A DNA stretch of 64,000 nt, from the NCBI RefSeq assembly GCF_000372725.1, contig NW_005199722.1:58354-122353 (forward strand). Reading direction: 5' to 3'. Below the pieces are notes generated by a model. That model was given only the letters and a program-made list of their open reading frames with translations, had not been told where the DNA came from and searched no databases. Of the stretch, positions 10,871 through 21,972 are shown in pieces. The DNA is from Emiliania huxleyi CCMP1516. Taxonomy: Eukaryota; Haptophyta; Isochrysidales; Noelaerhabdaceae. A program made the position numbers and the translations under genes. Numbering within the stretch: position 1 is the stretch's first letter; each line of letters begins with the position of its first letter.

Positions 10871-11478
10871 TTCTTGACATGGAGCGCGAAGATCGGCGCG
10901 GCGGTGCGGAGCGCGTGGAGGTGTAGGTCTCTGCTCGTGCTGTGTGCTGTACTCTGTTGTGCGCCTGTTTGTGCAGCTTTGAGGCGCAGGCTTGGCTGGC
11001 AGGGCTGCGCGGTGGGCTGCGGCGCGCTGCGAGTGGTCGCGCGCCTGCCTGATGGTGTACGGCGGCCGCGCAGCCCGCCCGACCGGGTCGTCGGCGGCCC
11101 AGGGCGCGAGCATGCGGTCGGCGCTGCATGTGAGGCTGCTGCGCGGCTGGCGCGTATGTTTCCGTGCGGTGAGGGACGCGCGTATGTGTTCACGCTGCGG
11201 GCGCGGGCGGGCGCGGGGGGCGGCGTGGTCTCACCGCGGTCCGACGTCGGTTGGTCTTCGGCGTGGCGAGGGCGGGCGCGCAGAGAGGCCTTGCCGCCAT
11301 CGCGTTGCCGCGAAGGAAAAAGAATAGCGCCCTGACGCGATCCAAGAACTGAATCCAAGATCTGCCGGTGGGTGTTCGTAGATCAATAACAGCCAGCTGA
11401 TAACAGCCACACCCACCCACTCTCCTTCTCCCAAAGAAAAAGAAAGAAGGACACCCAAGGGGGGGGCACCAACACACA

Positions 11479-11534
11479 GGGATTTTAAGGAGAGGAGTGT
11501 GGTGCTAGCCGTCGCCCAGCCTTGGGCGTCTGCC
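11479..11534 (+). repeat. Repeat shared with 21612-21668
   Basis: The phrases 'cacacagggattttaaggag' and 'gtgtggtg.gctagccgtcg' followed by 'cttgggc' occur here and at 21612-21668 upstream of topoisomerase II. In both places a pyrimidine-rich 'ctcttcctt' tract follows. The rest of 10871-11670 is otherwise without a supported gene. Confidence 0.65.
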
Positions 11535-11670
11535 TCTTCCTTCTCCCATCTTCTCTTGATCACATCAAGCTGTGAACTAAGGTCTACGGCCCTCTGGTGA
11601 ACGGCGTTGCAGACATCGTTGGCGTTCCCCTCTCACGACCGCAACGGTCAAAAAGTGCTCCGCAACTCGG

Positions 11671-12642
11671 ATGCTCACAGCAGTGGACGATCTCGCTGGC
11701 TTCGCGATATACTGCTGCTTCTTCCTCTACTGCATACCGTGGCTGCTGCAGCGGCGTCTGCCGGGAGCGCTGACGCTCTACATGTCAAACGTCGACATCA
11801 TAGCCAACGTGCTTTGCTCCTCGGAGAGCACGCGCGCTGGCCTCTTTGGCAGGCTTTACCTGTCTAGTCCCGACGATCTCTTCACGTCTTTCTCCTTCTC
11901 CTTCATCTCGTGGATATCCCTCGTCGGTTCTCGCCCTTCGCCAGACACACGGTGTTTTGTGTCGGCCGCCTCCATCGCTCTCGCCGCTTCCGTAGGCATC
12001 TCGCACGGAGTCTCGACCGTCGCCTCGAGACGAGACCCGCACACCGCGCTCAAGGTGGCGGCCTTCATGATGGCTGTCACCTTCATGCTGCCCAGTGCGT
12101 GCGCCGTCCCTGTGGCTGGACACCCATCACGCCCACCGCGCCTCCCCGCCCAGACCGCCTGCCTCTGCAGAGCCGCCCCGCTGCTCGTCCACCCCACAGG
12201 CGTGCTGCTTCCGAACCTGCTCAAGGACGGGGGCCTGGCGGAGCCGCTCCTGCCACCAGGCGACGAGGCGCGCCGCCTCGCCGCCAAGATCGCGGTCGGC
12301 GCGGCGACAGGTGCGCACGGCCACGCGCGCGCTCGCTTGGCCAACTGAGAGAGACAGAGCGCGCGCGGAGGTTGCCACAGAAGTGCGCCGCTCAGAACCA
12401 CTCGAGTGTTGGCCGGCGGTACGCTGTCAGGCCCTCCGCACACACCCGCGCGCGCAGGCGCAGCCCTCGTCGGCTTCGAGTCGCTCGTGCTCTTCCACCC
12501 GCACGGCTTTGGGCTGCGGCCGCACCCGTGCTCTGGCGGCGACGGGGAGGGCGCTTCGCGGCAACTGGGCGAGGAGTTTCTCCCGTTTGCGAGCCCCGAA
12601 AAGTCGGCGCTCATGGAATCTGCTTCGGACGGTGAGCGTTAA
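11671..12642 (+). CDS. Small multi-pass membrane protein, unknown family
   Basis: Three exons (11671-12094, 12200-12310, 12458-12642), GT-AG introns of 105 and 147 nt, join to 239 aa. Hydrophobic segments lie at about residues 8-27 (AGFAIYCCFFLYCIPWLL), 70-85, 96-110, 128-143 and 180-192. The last exon is polar and Gly/Ser-rich and ends at the TAA at 12640. The last codons (gacggtgagcgttaa) contain a strong-looking donor, GGTGAGC, so one more 3' exon is possible. No family recognised. Confidence 0.6.
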
Positions 12643-13660
12643 TTCTGTATGTACTCCTCGAGAGATCTCTCCAAATCTGCCCTCTGATCAACCGTGATCA
12701 TTCGCCATTCGGGAAGTCGGTTAGTATGAGCGAGTATGCGAGATGAGCGCCGGGGTCCCATTTCCGCACTGCGGCGCGGCGCACGGTGTGGGCCGGGGGG
12801 AGCCCCGCGACCCCCAGAGGGACGCACCCTTTGCCGCGTCGCTTCTTGAAGCGCGCACCTTGTGCTCCAGCCAGGCAGCCTCCTGCCTCCCTCCCTCCCC
12901 CGCCCGCGTCTGCGCGGCCAGCGCCAGGGCCCAGGCAGGCGCAGCAACGGCTGGTTCGGGAGAAGAACACGCGCTACCTACCTAAAGGTACCTATCTATC
13001 CACCTATCCAGTGACGCAGTGGAGGTCTGTGGCACCTCAAACCCCGCCCTACTAGCGAGCTATCCAAGCGAGCTATCCAAGAGGGAGGGCGAGACGATCG
13101 AGGGGTCCCGTACCATGCGGAATCGACCCTATCCTGTGCTCAAGTGCTCAAGCTATCCAAGACCACCTAGACGGCTACTCGAGTACAAGTAGTATAATAG
13201 TATGTACATGGGTAAAGTGGGTTGAGGCGGGCTAGTACTGTAGCCGCTTGGTTTTGCTATGCCGGGCAAGAAGGGTTGTGGCACCATTTCAGAGGTGGGT
13301 TGGTAGTTGTAGCTGACCGCAGGTTGGTGTTGCCGCCGTTAATCGCGCCGACGTTGATGGGGAGAGGCGGAGACACGGCGCTGGGAATGGAGCAGCGGTC
13401 GCCGGAGCAGCGGCCGCCGCCTGCTGCCTCGCCGAGAGCAGCGGTACAGGTGGTGCTGCTGCAGCCCCTACTGGCGGCGGCGAGCGTGCCTTTGTACGCC
13501 GGACCCATTCAGTGGATGGGGCAATTGGCAGGCCCGATCAGCGGTTTCGTTGGAGGAGGCACTCTTCCTTTGTCTGACTCGTGCAGTCAGCATTGGTCGG
13601 CCCGATGGCTGTGGCCGTGGTGGTGGAGTCGGGCCGGTGCGAGCGAGGAAGACAAAGCGG
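12643..13660. other. No supported gene; short direct repeats
   Basis: Contains small direct repeats such as 'gagctatccaag' near 13060 and 13075. An open frame at 13222-13719 has no recognised domain but may be the first part of the broken element ORF that follows. Confidence 0.35.
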
Positions 13661-14499
13661 ATGGACCGCCGGCTGATGCACTGGCAGTGCAGCTACTGCC
13701 GACGCGAGACGCCCAATGATTCACGATCAACGAAGTGCGGTCACTGTGGTGAAGCAAAGGCGCAGTTGCGGGATGCCGACGCCAATGGGCGGGAGGCGGC
13801 GCGGCGTGCTCAACGTGCCAAGGAGTACCAGGGCAGGTCGCTGAACGCACTGGGCGTTGGGACGGCCTCCGTGCCGCGAGCGGCGCAGGGAGTGTTCGAG
13901 CGGACGCACCAGACGCGTTGGTGCGGTGGGAGACAGAGCAGCTTGAGCAGTACACTGGCGCGGCTTCTTACCTTCGACGGGAGGACTGCGTGCTGGGGGT
14001 GATCGAGTCGTTCTACATTGTGCAAACGGGCGCGCGCGTGAGCGTGATTGACGAGTGCAAGCGTTCGTGCATCACCGAGACGGATGTTGCCCGCCTTTTC
14101 AACGCAGTCGGGCGGCGGGTGGCTACGGGTGTTCCGGGCGAGGACACCTTCCCGATGGGCGGCTACTTCAATGAGTTCCGACGCGAGGGTGTGAGCGTGG
14201 AGCTGGTGCGTGAGCTGCGGACGGTGGTCACAGGCGCAATCGCTGCGATCGGTGGCGATGTGTCAGCGATCACGGCGAGCGCAAATTCATTCCGCAAGTG
14301 GTACAGCGACGCGCAGAACGCGACGGCCGTCGCCTTGCTTGGGCGAGGCGGTGCGGTGAACATTGCGATCATGCGGGCTGCGAAGCAGGTCTTTGCCAGA
14401 TGGTACTGTCCGGGAGGGCGGCTGTACGTGCCGGGAGCTATGAGCGAGCTCGCGTCGCCGGCGGCCTTCGGTGATTTCGAGGTGCCGGGTGGTTGGTGA
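13661..14499 (+). pseudogene. Broken mobile-element-like ORF with zinc ribbon
   Basis: From 13661 one frame encodes a CxxC...CxxC zinc ribbon (CSYCRRETP...KCGHCGEAK) and a basic helix. Coding character then moves to another frame at about 13918 and continues to the stop at 14499 ('QLEQYTGAASYLRREDCVL', 'GVSVELVRELRTVVTGAIA', 'FARWYCPGGRLYVPGAMS'). No intron with good splice sites explains the shift, so a frameshift in a decaying element is likelier. Short direct repeats (atactggagaatactgg) follow the stop. The identity of the second part is unknown. Confidence 0.45.
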
Positions 14500-15549
14500 C
14501 TGACTGGTGTGGTGCTGGGGCATACTGGAGAATACTGGAGAATACTGGCGGATACTGCACCGCTGCTTCCGAGCGAGGGCGTAGCGTAGGAGCCGGGCTG
14601 AAAAGGAGAAAAAAACAAGTGGCGCCTTCCCCTTAGCGCTTAGGACTGGTGGATGAAGGACTGTCTATTGGGATTGACCCCATAGGGAAAGTGACGCGAT
14701 GGCATCGTTTGTGGCTCGGCCTGGCGACTGGCCTGCAAGGTCCACCGCGCGCTTACAGCCAAGCGGGTGGGCGGCGCGATCGGCCAAGCTCCTGCAACTG
14801 TAGTTGAGTGTGAGTCTGTCGGTAAGCGCGGGTTCTAGCTTATTGGTGTCGTCCGGGTACTTTAAGCCGCTCGCCGCTCTACCAGAGAAGAAGAATTTTT
14901 CAGAAAACTACTGGCGCGCACAAAGAAACTTGCCTCACAAAAGAAACTGACACTGGAACTTGACTGCCAAAGATGAGAAAGAGGATGTAATTGCGACTCG
15001 CCGAATTCCGGCGTTTTTCATAATTCTCACCCTACTATACTACAAGTACCCCCTATTTTCGTCTTTTTTCGCTTCGCTGCGCGGCCTGGGGGTAGGTAGG
15101 GAGGAAGGGCGTTTTGGCGCGAGTCATGGGGAACAGACCCCCTAATTGGCTAGGAGCCGGAACCCAGCGTGTATATTATGCACAAAAGAATTCTTGCGCA
15201 CTACACAAGGAGACACTGACACCGGAGAACCCCCTGAGAGAGAGATTTTTTTAGCAATACCAAACCCCCTGTGCTCCTGATCGTCCTTCCAAAATCCTGC
15301 TCGTGCGAGGACCGAGGTGGGGGGGGGACCCTGTCCTCCTAAAGAAAGAAAGAAAGAACACGGTGAACTCCGACAACCCAAGGGAGGATGGCCTCCTCCC
15401 ATCCCTCGTTTGGGCCCTTTGTTTTCTTTCTTTAGCACACTGACACGACAAGGGCGCGGAGATTGGCGTCGACTCAGGCATTTCGCTGCCCGGGCTTCGC
15501 GCGCGGCTCGCCGGCCTGAAGTCTCGCAGTGCATGCTGCCTTTGAAAAT
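14500..15549. other. Intergenic; contains copy of AGCAATACC repeat
   Basis: No gene. At 15236-15270 'gagagagatttttttagcaataccaaac' matches part of the repeat seen at 21388, 42790 and 61349. 'aaagaaagaaagaa' and 'caacccaagggagga' at 15343-15390 resemble the promoter-proximal repeat of topoisomerase II. This is probably the promoter of the methyltransferase gene. Confidence 0.5.
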
Positions 15550-17849
15550 ATGCGGCCTCCCGCTCGTGCCACAGCCCCGCGCCTGCTCTCCTCTGTGGCG
15601 GTGCCCGCTCCCGGCGAGTTCGCCTTCCTGGCGTGGCTCGAGGGAGAGCTCGCCGAGGCTCCCGGCTCCGACGTGTACTCCGACGTGTATGCAGACGCAG
15701 TCGCTAGCGTCGGCCGGTGGCGCCGCCGCTACCGCGGCAACCAGGCTCTCTGGCGGCGGCTGCTGCGGCCCGAGCGTCTCGTCAAAGAGATAGTCGAGAC
15801 GGCGCCCGTGATTGCGGCGGTGCGTGACTATGTCGCCGCAGAGCCGCGGCGTGTGACGATTGTGGACCTCTGCTGCGGCAAGGGATACCTGTCGATGCTG
15901 CTCGCCGAGATGCTGCCCACCGACCGCGTGCGTGGCTGCGTGCTCGTGGACAACGCGTGGCCAAGGCACGACGTGGCCGTGCAGGACAAGCACATCAACC
16001 CGGAGCACCTCTGGGGCCGCTACGCTGACGCGTGGCCGGTGCCTCTGTGCACCAGCAAGATCGACCTCAAGAAGCGCTGCAGTCTCAAGGCGCTGGGCGA
16101 GCGCTGGCTGTCCGCCGAGGAGGGGGAGGAGGACGGCGGCGTGCTGCTGCTCGGCGTCCACCTGTGCGGCACCCTCTCACTGCGCGCGGTCGAGCTCTTC
16201 AATTCGCACCCTCGCTGCACCTTCCTCGCCCTCAAGCCCTGCTGCCTGCCGCCGCCCGTCCACGCGCGCCGCGGCGACTTCTTTGAGATTGGCCGCCACC
16301 GCTTCGCCGCCGCCGACGTTGCCGCGGCGGGAGGCTTTCAGGCGGGCGGCGTGTGGCGCGGGCCGCCTCGCTCGCACCTCGCGGCGCGGTTCGAGCGGTG
16401 GACGGGGCACCTGCTCCAGGGCATCGAGTCCGGGCAGGGCGGGGCCAGTGCGGTCGAGGAGAGGCGAGTCCAGGTGCGGGGCGGCTTCCAGAATGCCTTC
16501 ATCTTTGCGGAGCGCGGCGCGCGCACGCCGCGGCTGTGGGACGGGCTTGCGGCGCGGCGCGCTGGCGGGGTCACGCGGTTGCGCGGTGGCGCGCTCGCCC
16601 CCTCCCGCCCGACCGCCCGCCGCGCCGCGCCGCCGGCTCCGTGGCAGTACTCTGCTCGCGAGGCGCGCGCCGAGGCGACGATCGACGGAGTGCCAGCCGG
16701 GCAGCTGCTGTGCTGGCAGCACGTCAAGGGGGTGGCTTGCGCCTGCGGTGGCAGCCGCGCTCACCTCTTCCAAGGCCACTGCGGGACGGCCATCGCGGCG
16801 GCGCTCGGCGTCGGACGCGGCTGCCGCACCGGCCGCTGCCGCAAGCCGCACCCGGCCGACGCGCTTGGCGACCTCATCGCGCATGCAGAGTCGGCCAGCG
16901 GGAGGAGAGCGCTCCTCGGCACGGTCGCGGCGCCGTCGCTGCGCGCCGATATTGACAAAGGCTCCCGCTCTGTGCAGACGTCGCGCTCTGTGCAAGCTTG
17001 CCGGCACAACGCAGCGCGGCGCTGCAGCTTGCCACCCGAGGCTGCACTCGACGCGCTGCGGCGGAGGCAGGGGGAGAGCTCTCACCTCGCGGCGCTGCTT
17101 GCGGCGCCGTGGCTCGAGGAGGCGATCGCCGACGACCGCGTGCGCCGCTTGTTTGCGCGCGACTCCAGGTCGGTCCGCAAGGACTGCAGCGAGGCGTGGG
17201 CTGCCGCCGAGCGGGTGCGCACTCTGCTCCGCTCGCTGGGCATGCCCGCCGACGGCGAGGGGGCGGCGTTGCTCGACGTGTGCTCGGGCAAGGGCATGAC
17301 GGCGCTCGTCCTCTCGTTCGAGTTTCCGCGCGCGCGAGTGCACATGCTCGACGCCAACGGAGAGATGGAGCTCTCGCACGTCAGGGTGCGCATTCCTGAC
17401 AGTACCGCCCGCCGGGAGACGCTGTCCACTCGCTCACCCGCCGCTCGCTCGCCGCCGTGCAGGCGCGCCCGAACCTCGACTTTGTGCAGTGCGACCTCTT
17501 CTCGCGCGACGCCGCCGCAGCGCTCGCCGCGTGCCGTGCCGACGCCGCTGCCTGCGTCGCGGTTGGCATGCATTTGTGCGGCGCGCTGTCGCCGCGTTTG
17601 CTCACGCTCGCCGCGCGCTCCCCCGCCGTCGACGCCGTCGTGGTCTGCCCCTGCTGCTTGAAGGGGTCGCTCAAGGAGCGCGTGCGCGCGGAGGCGCGCC
17701 GCGACGGCCGCGAGCACTACGCGGTGCTCGTGGACACCCTGGCGTCGCTCGCGCGCGACGAGTGCGGCGACAGGGGTGGGAGGGTGAGCGTCGAGTGGGA
17801 CGGCGAGATGCTGTCGCCCAGGAACGCGCTCGTGTCGCTCTGTGCGTGA
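15550..17849 (+). CDS. Tandem two-domain methyltransferase (TRM13/METTL25-like folds)
   Basis: Two exons (15550-17379, 17463-17849; 83-nt GT-AG intron) give 738 aa. The start is the first ATG; the upstream in-frame GTG at 15529 was ignored. There are two related Rossmann-type methyltransferase domains. Domain 1 has the SAM motif VDLCCGKGYLSML at ~residue 105, GVHLCGTLS at ~203 and KPCCLPP at ~228. Domain 2 has LDVCSGKGMTALVL at ~575, GMHLCGALS at ~646 and CPCCLKG at ~671. The HLCG and [KP]CC motifs are those of the TRM13/METTL25/GSTCD-type 'Methyltransf_32' group, members of which act on RNA or are uncharacterised. A Cys/His-rich stretch lies between the domains at ~387-434 (CWQHVKGVACACGG...GHC...C..GRC) and may bind zinc. 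The substrate is unknown. The Ala/Arg-rich N terminus could be an organelle presequence. Confidence 0.8.
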
Positions 17850-18013
17850 TAGAAAAAAGTCAGCGCGATTTCTTTTCGCGCCAAAATTCTGGGTGAAATT
17901 CTGAAAAACGTGCAGCACTTCTAGCCGACATCGACAAAAGTCACTCTCTAGCCCCGCGCGCCGCGGCGAGCGGCCCCGCCGGAGGCGAAGAAAATTTTGC
18001 CATCTAGCGCTCT

Positions 18014-18457
18014 CTAACACACATTTTTGCACAAATCGACGCCTCCAAACAAACTGATAAGACTGGTCTTCACTGCAGCACGCCTCGAGCGAGTAATGCG
18101 TCTGAGGCCAATATAATAGAGCTTCTGGCGCGCGCTCCTCAGCTGGCGGTCCGCAGGGCCGCCCGGGCCGGGCGAGAAGCGCAAGCCGCACCATGTGATA
18201 TACGATGATGAGCGTCTCGGCCTCGAGCAGCGTGTAGGAGCGAAGCTTGCCCTCGCACTCGCGTTGCTCGTGTCGAGCCTGAGCCACTGCGCCTTGACCA
18301 CGAGATAGCCCGCGGGGATGGTGTCGGTGTTGACGACCGTGTCCTCGGCCAGCGTGTACGCCTTCCCCTTGAGCACCGCCAGCCAGTAGAGCCCCTCGAG
18401 CGACTCACTGCTCGCGCCGATCTGCGCGGCGACAGCGGCCTGGACAAGTCCGGCCAA
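18014..18457 (-). other. Possible coding fragment
   Basis: The minus strand reads 'SLEGLYWLAVLKGKAYTLAE' and 'AGYLVVKAQWLRLD' with reasonable codon use, then degrades. No start or family is assigned. It abuts a short inverted repeat (18471-18553). It may be an exon or mobile-element relic. Confidence 0.3.
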
Positions 18458-18470
18458 GTCGGTTACGGGG

Positions 18471-18553
18471 AGGGCTACTACGAGGTCTTTGCGCGGGGGT
18501 GGTCGGGCGCCAGGCGCCCAGTCGATTGCCGCATAGTTCGTCGTAGTAGCCCT
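18471..18553. repeat. 83-bp inverted-repeat cassette
   Basis: It begins agggctactacga and ends tcgtagtagccct, a 13-bp perfect inverted repeat. The centre holds the palindrome gggcgccaggcgccc. It could be a tiny non-autonomous element or a structured RNA. No second copy was found in the window. Confidence 0.5.
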
Positions 18554-18671
18554 ATCATAAACATCTTATTCACACCTTGCACTTTGAAAAAAGAAATATC
18601 CGACCTTTGTCGAAGATCCGGAGGGCTTATCAGAGCATCACCCTTCTTTTTCCTAGACGCCACCGCAGGCG

Positions 18672-19238
18672 ATGCTTCTCGCGCGAACTGCGGCAGCGCC
18701 GTGCGCCCAAAGGCTGCCCAGTGCCTTCGCCAGTGCCTCCACATCCACTCGCGCCGCCCGCCACGCCTCCTCATCCTCTGGCACCACCCTCGACGACGGC
18801 GCCGACCCGTTCGCGGTGCTCGGCCTGAGCCGCTGCGCCACAGTTGATGAAGCACGGGCGGCGTTCCACGCGGCGGCGATGCGTCACCATCCGGACCGCC
18901 AGCCGCCCGCCGATCGCGAGGCGGCCGCCGTGTCTTTCCGCCGTGCAACAGAGGCGTACCGCAGCCTCGCCGGGCTGCTGGGGCGCGGAGGGAGCGTGGC
19001 GGAGGCGTGGGCCGCGGAGGAGCGGCGGATGTACGACGCTCTACGCGCGCATGGGGTTGGCGGCGGCGGAGGCGAGAGCTCCGCACGCGTAACCCGCCGG
19101 GTGGTGCGGCGAGGCGATGGGACGCTGACATTGCGTGTGACGACCACGACGGTGGACCGAAAGGGACGAGCGTCGAGCACAGTGGAGGAGCATCCCCTAG
19201 GCGGGCAGGCGGTCTGGGGTGACGAAGCGGGGAGTTAA
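18672..19238 (+). CDS. J-domain (DnaJ/HSP40-like) protein, probably organellar
   Basis: Single exon, 188 aa. The first ~38 residues are Arg/Ala/Ser-rich without acids (MLLARTAAAPCAQRLPSAF...), a good mitochondrial or plastid presequence. The J domain runs from about residue 45 (DPFAVLGL) through the helix and the catalytic HPD loop (MRHHPDRQ) to a helix III region (FRRATEAYRSLAG). No Gly/Phe-rich or zinc-finger region follows, so it is a class III (J-only) co-chaperone expected to stimulate an organellar Hsp70. The C terminus is basic then Thr/Val-rich and resembles that of small mitochondrial J proteins. Confidence 0.85.
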   Translation: MLLARTAAAPCAQRLPSAFASASTSTRAARHASSSSGTTLDDGADPFAVLGLSRCATVDEARAAFHAAAMRHHPDRQPPADREAAAVSFRRATEAYRSLAGLLGRGGSVAEAWAAEERRMYDALRAHGVGGGGGESSARVTRRVVRRGDGTLTLRVTTTTVDRKGRASSTVEEHPLGGQAVWGDEAGS

Positions 19239-19442
19239 CGTAAGCCGGGCGGTGTGACACTTTGACAGAGTGGTTTTGTAATGTTTTGAGTGGGGGTGCC
19301 GCGGGCTGGGCCGGTCGCGGTCCACTGCGGTCACCACCTGCGATCCTCTGTGCGTGGTGGCTGGTGAGTGGTGTGGCGCGTGGGTGCGTGCTGCGCGTGC
19401 TGCGACATATGTGCAGTGCATTGACAGTGCTAAACGCACAGC

Positions 19443-20726
19443 TCAACGTCCAGCCCTCTGCCGAGTGCTGTAGTTGCCGTCGTCCGTTTGCCCATGGGCC
19501 GCGACAGCCTGACGACCCCGAGGCTCGCGCCGAGGCTGCTCGGCCTCGCCGCGCTCGGCCTCGGCCAGCACTGTCCACGGGCCAACCGCCATATTGCCGC
19601 AGGCCGCAAATGCCCGCCCGCACGAGCTGACCGCTGGCGTACGGCCGCGCGCCACCGCGTCCAGCAGCGCGCCCCGCCTGCCGCAGCCGGTCCCAAACAG
19701 CGCCGCCTGCTCGGCCGTCTTGTACGGCGGATGCAGAACCCAGCCGAGGGCGGCGTCGGCGATGCCGTGGTGGAAGCCGCGGGCGCGGCTCTGCGCGTTG
19801 ACCCAGTCTTCGAACACGGCGGGCGGCGGGTAGGTTGGCGAGGACGAGCGCAGGAACGCGCGCATCCGCTCCGCGTGGTACAGAAAGATGCGCTCGCTGT
19901 GCTGGTCTCGGTGCACCAGGGATGAGGGGCGGCTTGCGTTGCCTGGCTTTGGCGAGACGTCCGGCATGCACCCGCAGCGTGCGGCGTGGCCTGCGCAGCG
20001 GCACGCCGCCACGCTGAAGCCCGCAAACGGCCACGGCGAGACGGTGAGCGCCTCGGCGTGCGCCCGGAGGTGCGCCATGCCCGCCTCGACCCAGCCGCGG
20101 CCCGGCGCCGCATGGGCAAAGAGGTCGTCGTCGGCGAAGACGCAGAACTCCTCCTCGCAGGCGGCGTAGAAGTGTAGCAGGGCGGCCGCCTTGCCTCCGA
20201 TGCCCGACCCCGCCGAATGCCCCGGCGGTCGGTGCGAGACGGCCGACCAGTTTGTGGCCGACATGCCCATTGCGGCCACCATGGGGAGGAGGCGCCACGC
20301 CCAGTGGCTCTCCTGCCGGGAGGAGTGTAGCCGCTGCAGCTCGACGCGCTCCTCCCGGTCCCAGAGGCGGACGCGCGTGGTGGCGTTTGCGCGTCGGCCG
20401 CCGCACGCGGACGCCAGCTTGCCCGGCGCGCTTGGCTGCCGGATGTCGACCAGCAGGTGCCTCCTGGCTAGGCGCGGGCCGAGGGAGGAGATGAGCTGCA
20501 CCCACAGCTTGTCCTGGTACGGCACGTGCAGGTTCTGCGTGGTGGTGAGCGCCTGCAACGCAAACCGTGGCATATCCCGCGGCTGGCAGGAGCAGGAATT
20601 GCACGGAGCGACGGACGCACGATCAGAAGGAGCGCGAACTGAACTTGCAGCTTGAACGCAGCGTGAAGATCGGGGGACAAACAGGCTGCATAATAGGATC
20701 GCTCGCCGTTTTCTTTCCCCCGTCAT
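19443..20726 (-). CDS. Glycosyltransferase-like type II membrane protein
   Basis: Single exon, 427 aa from the ATG at 20726 (the frame extends to 20768 only through a TTG). A short basic N terminus precedes a hydrophobic segment (AILLCSLFV), as in Golgi type II proteins. In the middle, 'EEEFCVFADDDLFAH' has the hydrophobic-strand plus DDD pattern of a GT-A fold DxD metal-binding motif. N-glycosylation sequons are present (NAT, NWS, NAS) and many Cys (CRCAGHAARCGC), which fits a lumenal domain. 'YPPPAVFEDWVN' downstream resembles the acceptor-side region of such enzymes. Exact CAZy family, donor and acceptor are not determinable by eye. Confidence 0.6.
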   Translation of the reverse strand: MTGERKRRAILLCSLFVPRSSRCVQAASSVRAPSDRASVAPCNSCSCQPRDMPRFALQALTTTQNLHVPYQDKLWVQLISSLGPRLARRHLLVDIRQPSAPGKLASACGGRRANATTRVRLWDREERVELQRLHSSRQESHWAWRLLPMVAAMGMSATNWSAVSHRPPGHSAGSGIGGKAAALLHFYAACEEEFCVFADDDLFAHAAPGRGWVEAGMAHLRAHAEALTVSPWPFAGFSVAACRCAGHAARCGCMPDVSPKPGNASRPSSLVHRDQHSERIFLYHAERMRAFLRSSSPTYPPPAVFEDWVNAQSRARGFHHGIADAALGWVLHPPYKTAEQAALFGTGCGRRGALLDAVARGRTPAVSSCGRAFAACGNMAVGPWTVLAEAERGEAEQPRREPRGRQAVAAHGQTDDGNYSTRQRAGR

Positions 20727-20949
20727 GATGCAGGGTTTTGTTTGTTTTGATTGGGAGTCGAATTCCAACCCCTGCCTAGACGAGTACAGCTAAAGAGTAC
20801 CCGGGGCTCCCTCCCTGTGGGGGCCCGTGAACATCTTTAGCTTGTGAGCCAGGAAAAGGGTTGGTCGAATTCGACGGTTTGATATTTATTCATATTTATT
20901 CGTGCTATGCGTCCTACATGTACATTGAGAGAGATTTTTGAAAACCAAC

Positions 20950-20999
20950 AAGAAATCACGACTCACACAGTGATTTGGGCTCGGCAGCTTGTTAGCCCT
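20950..20999 (+). repeat. 50-bp repeat shared with 3744-3795
   Basis: Direct-orientation copy of the repeat found inverted at 3744-3795. No gene was seen between 20727 and 21972. Confidence 0.7.
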
Positions 21000-21383
21000 C
21001 AGCCGAAGCTGGGGCCGGTCCCGTAGCCGAGAGAGCCCGCGCCGATGAGTTCGACGCGGTCGGGGGGCCCTGCGGAGAGGCCAGCGAGATGGCGATCGCT
21101 ATACTTCATGGTGCCCTCGGTGGGGCGGCTGACAAGCCAGAGGTCGATACTCTGGACGACCCATAGGATGCCACGAATAAATGCCTGAAGGAGAGGGAGG
21201 CGAGGCCAGAGGCAGGCGCTCAGGTGCTCTCGGCACTCGGGTGATCTCACTTTGGTGGCTGAAGGACCCGATGGTCCTGTCACATCCGTGTTCCGAGCCG
21301 TCTCTCTATATTGACCACCGCCACGTCGCGACCGTCACCATCCGTTTTAGAAGCCGTCCGTCGGGTCGTCTGCGCCTGGTCTC

Positions 21384-21972
21384 TTGACGGAGATTTTTAG
21401 CAATACCTTAAAGAGAGGTTACAGGCGCGGGGTAAGATCCGTTCGTTCAATACCAAACAACTCTAACACTCACTGCGTTTTGTCTCTTTCTTGTGGAATC
21501 GCGTGCGGCCCGAGTCAGGCCCGGCAGCACTTGGAGCACTTGGAAAGAAAGAAAGAAAGAAAACGGACAACCCAAGGCGCAAGGGAGGGATGGGAGGACG
21601 GCACGCCGCCACCACACAGGGATTTTAAGGAGAGGGGTGTGGTGCGCTAGCCGTCGCCCACCCTTGGGCACTTTGCACTTGGACGTCCGCCTCTTCCTCT
21701 CTCTCTTCGCAGTCTCTCGCCGATTCTGGCTGCAACCTTCATGCCACCTCGCGGTCGTCCCACTCTCGTCGTTCTCTCCCTTGTCGCTTCTTCTTCTTGG
21801 AGCACTTGGAAAAAAGAAAGAAAGAAAACGGACAACCCAAGGGAGGGATGGGAGGACGGCACGCCGCCACGCTGGCTTCCTTTTCTTTCGTGGCGCTCGT
21901 TCAACTGGCTGCTAGGCCGCTAGCTGCGCTCGCTGCGCTCGCTCTCGTCGCTCTCGCTCGCTCTCTGGCACA
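21384..21972 (+). promoter_or_regulatory. Topoisomerase II upstream region with ~70-bp direct repeat
   Basis: A ~70-bp segment (ggagcacttggaaa, aaagaaagaaag, acggacaacccaa, gggatgggaggacggcacg) occurs at 21530-21605 and again at 21797-21866, both upstream of the TOP2 start at 21973. The copy of AGCAATACC at 21388-21405 and the repeat shared with 11479-11534 are also here. CT-rich tracts precede the start codon. Promoter function is inferred from position only. Confidence 0.4.
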
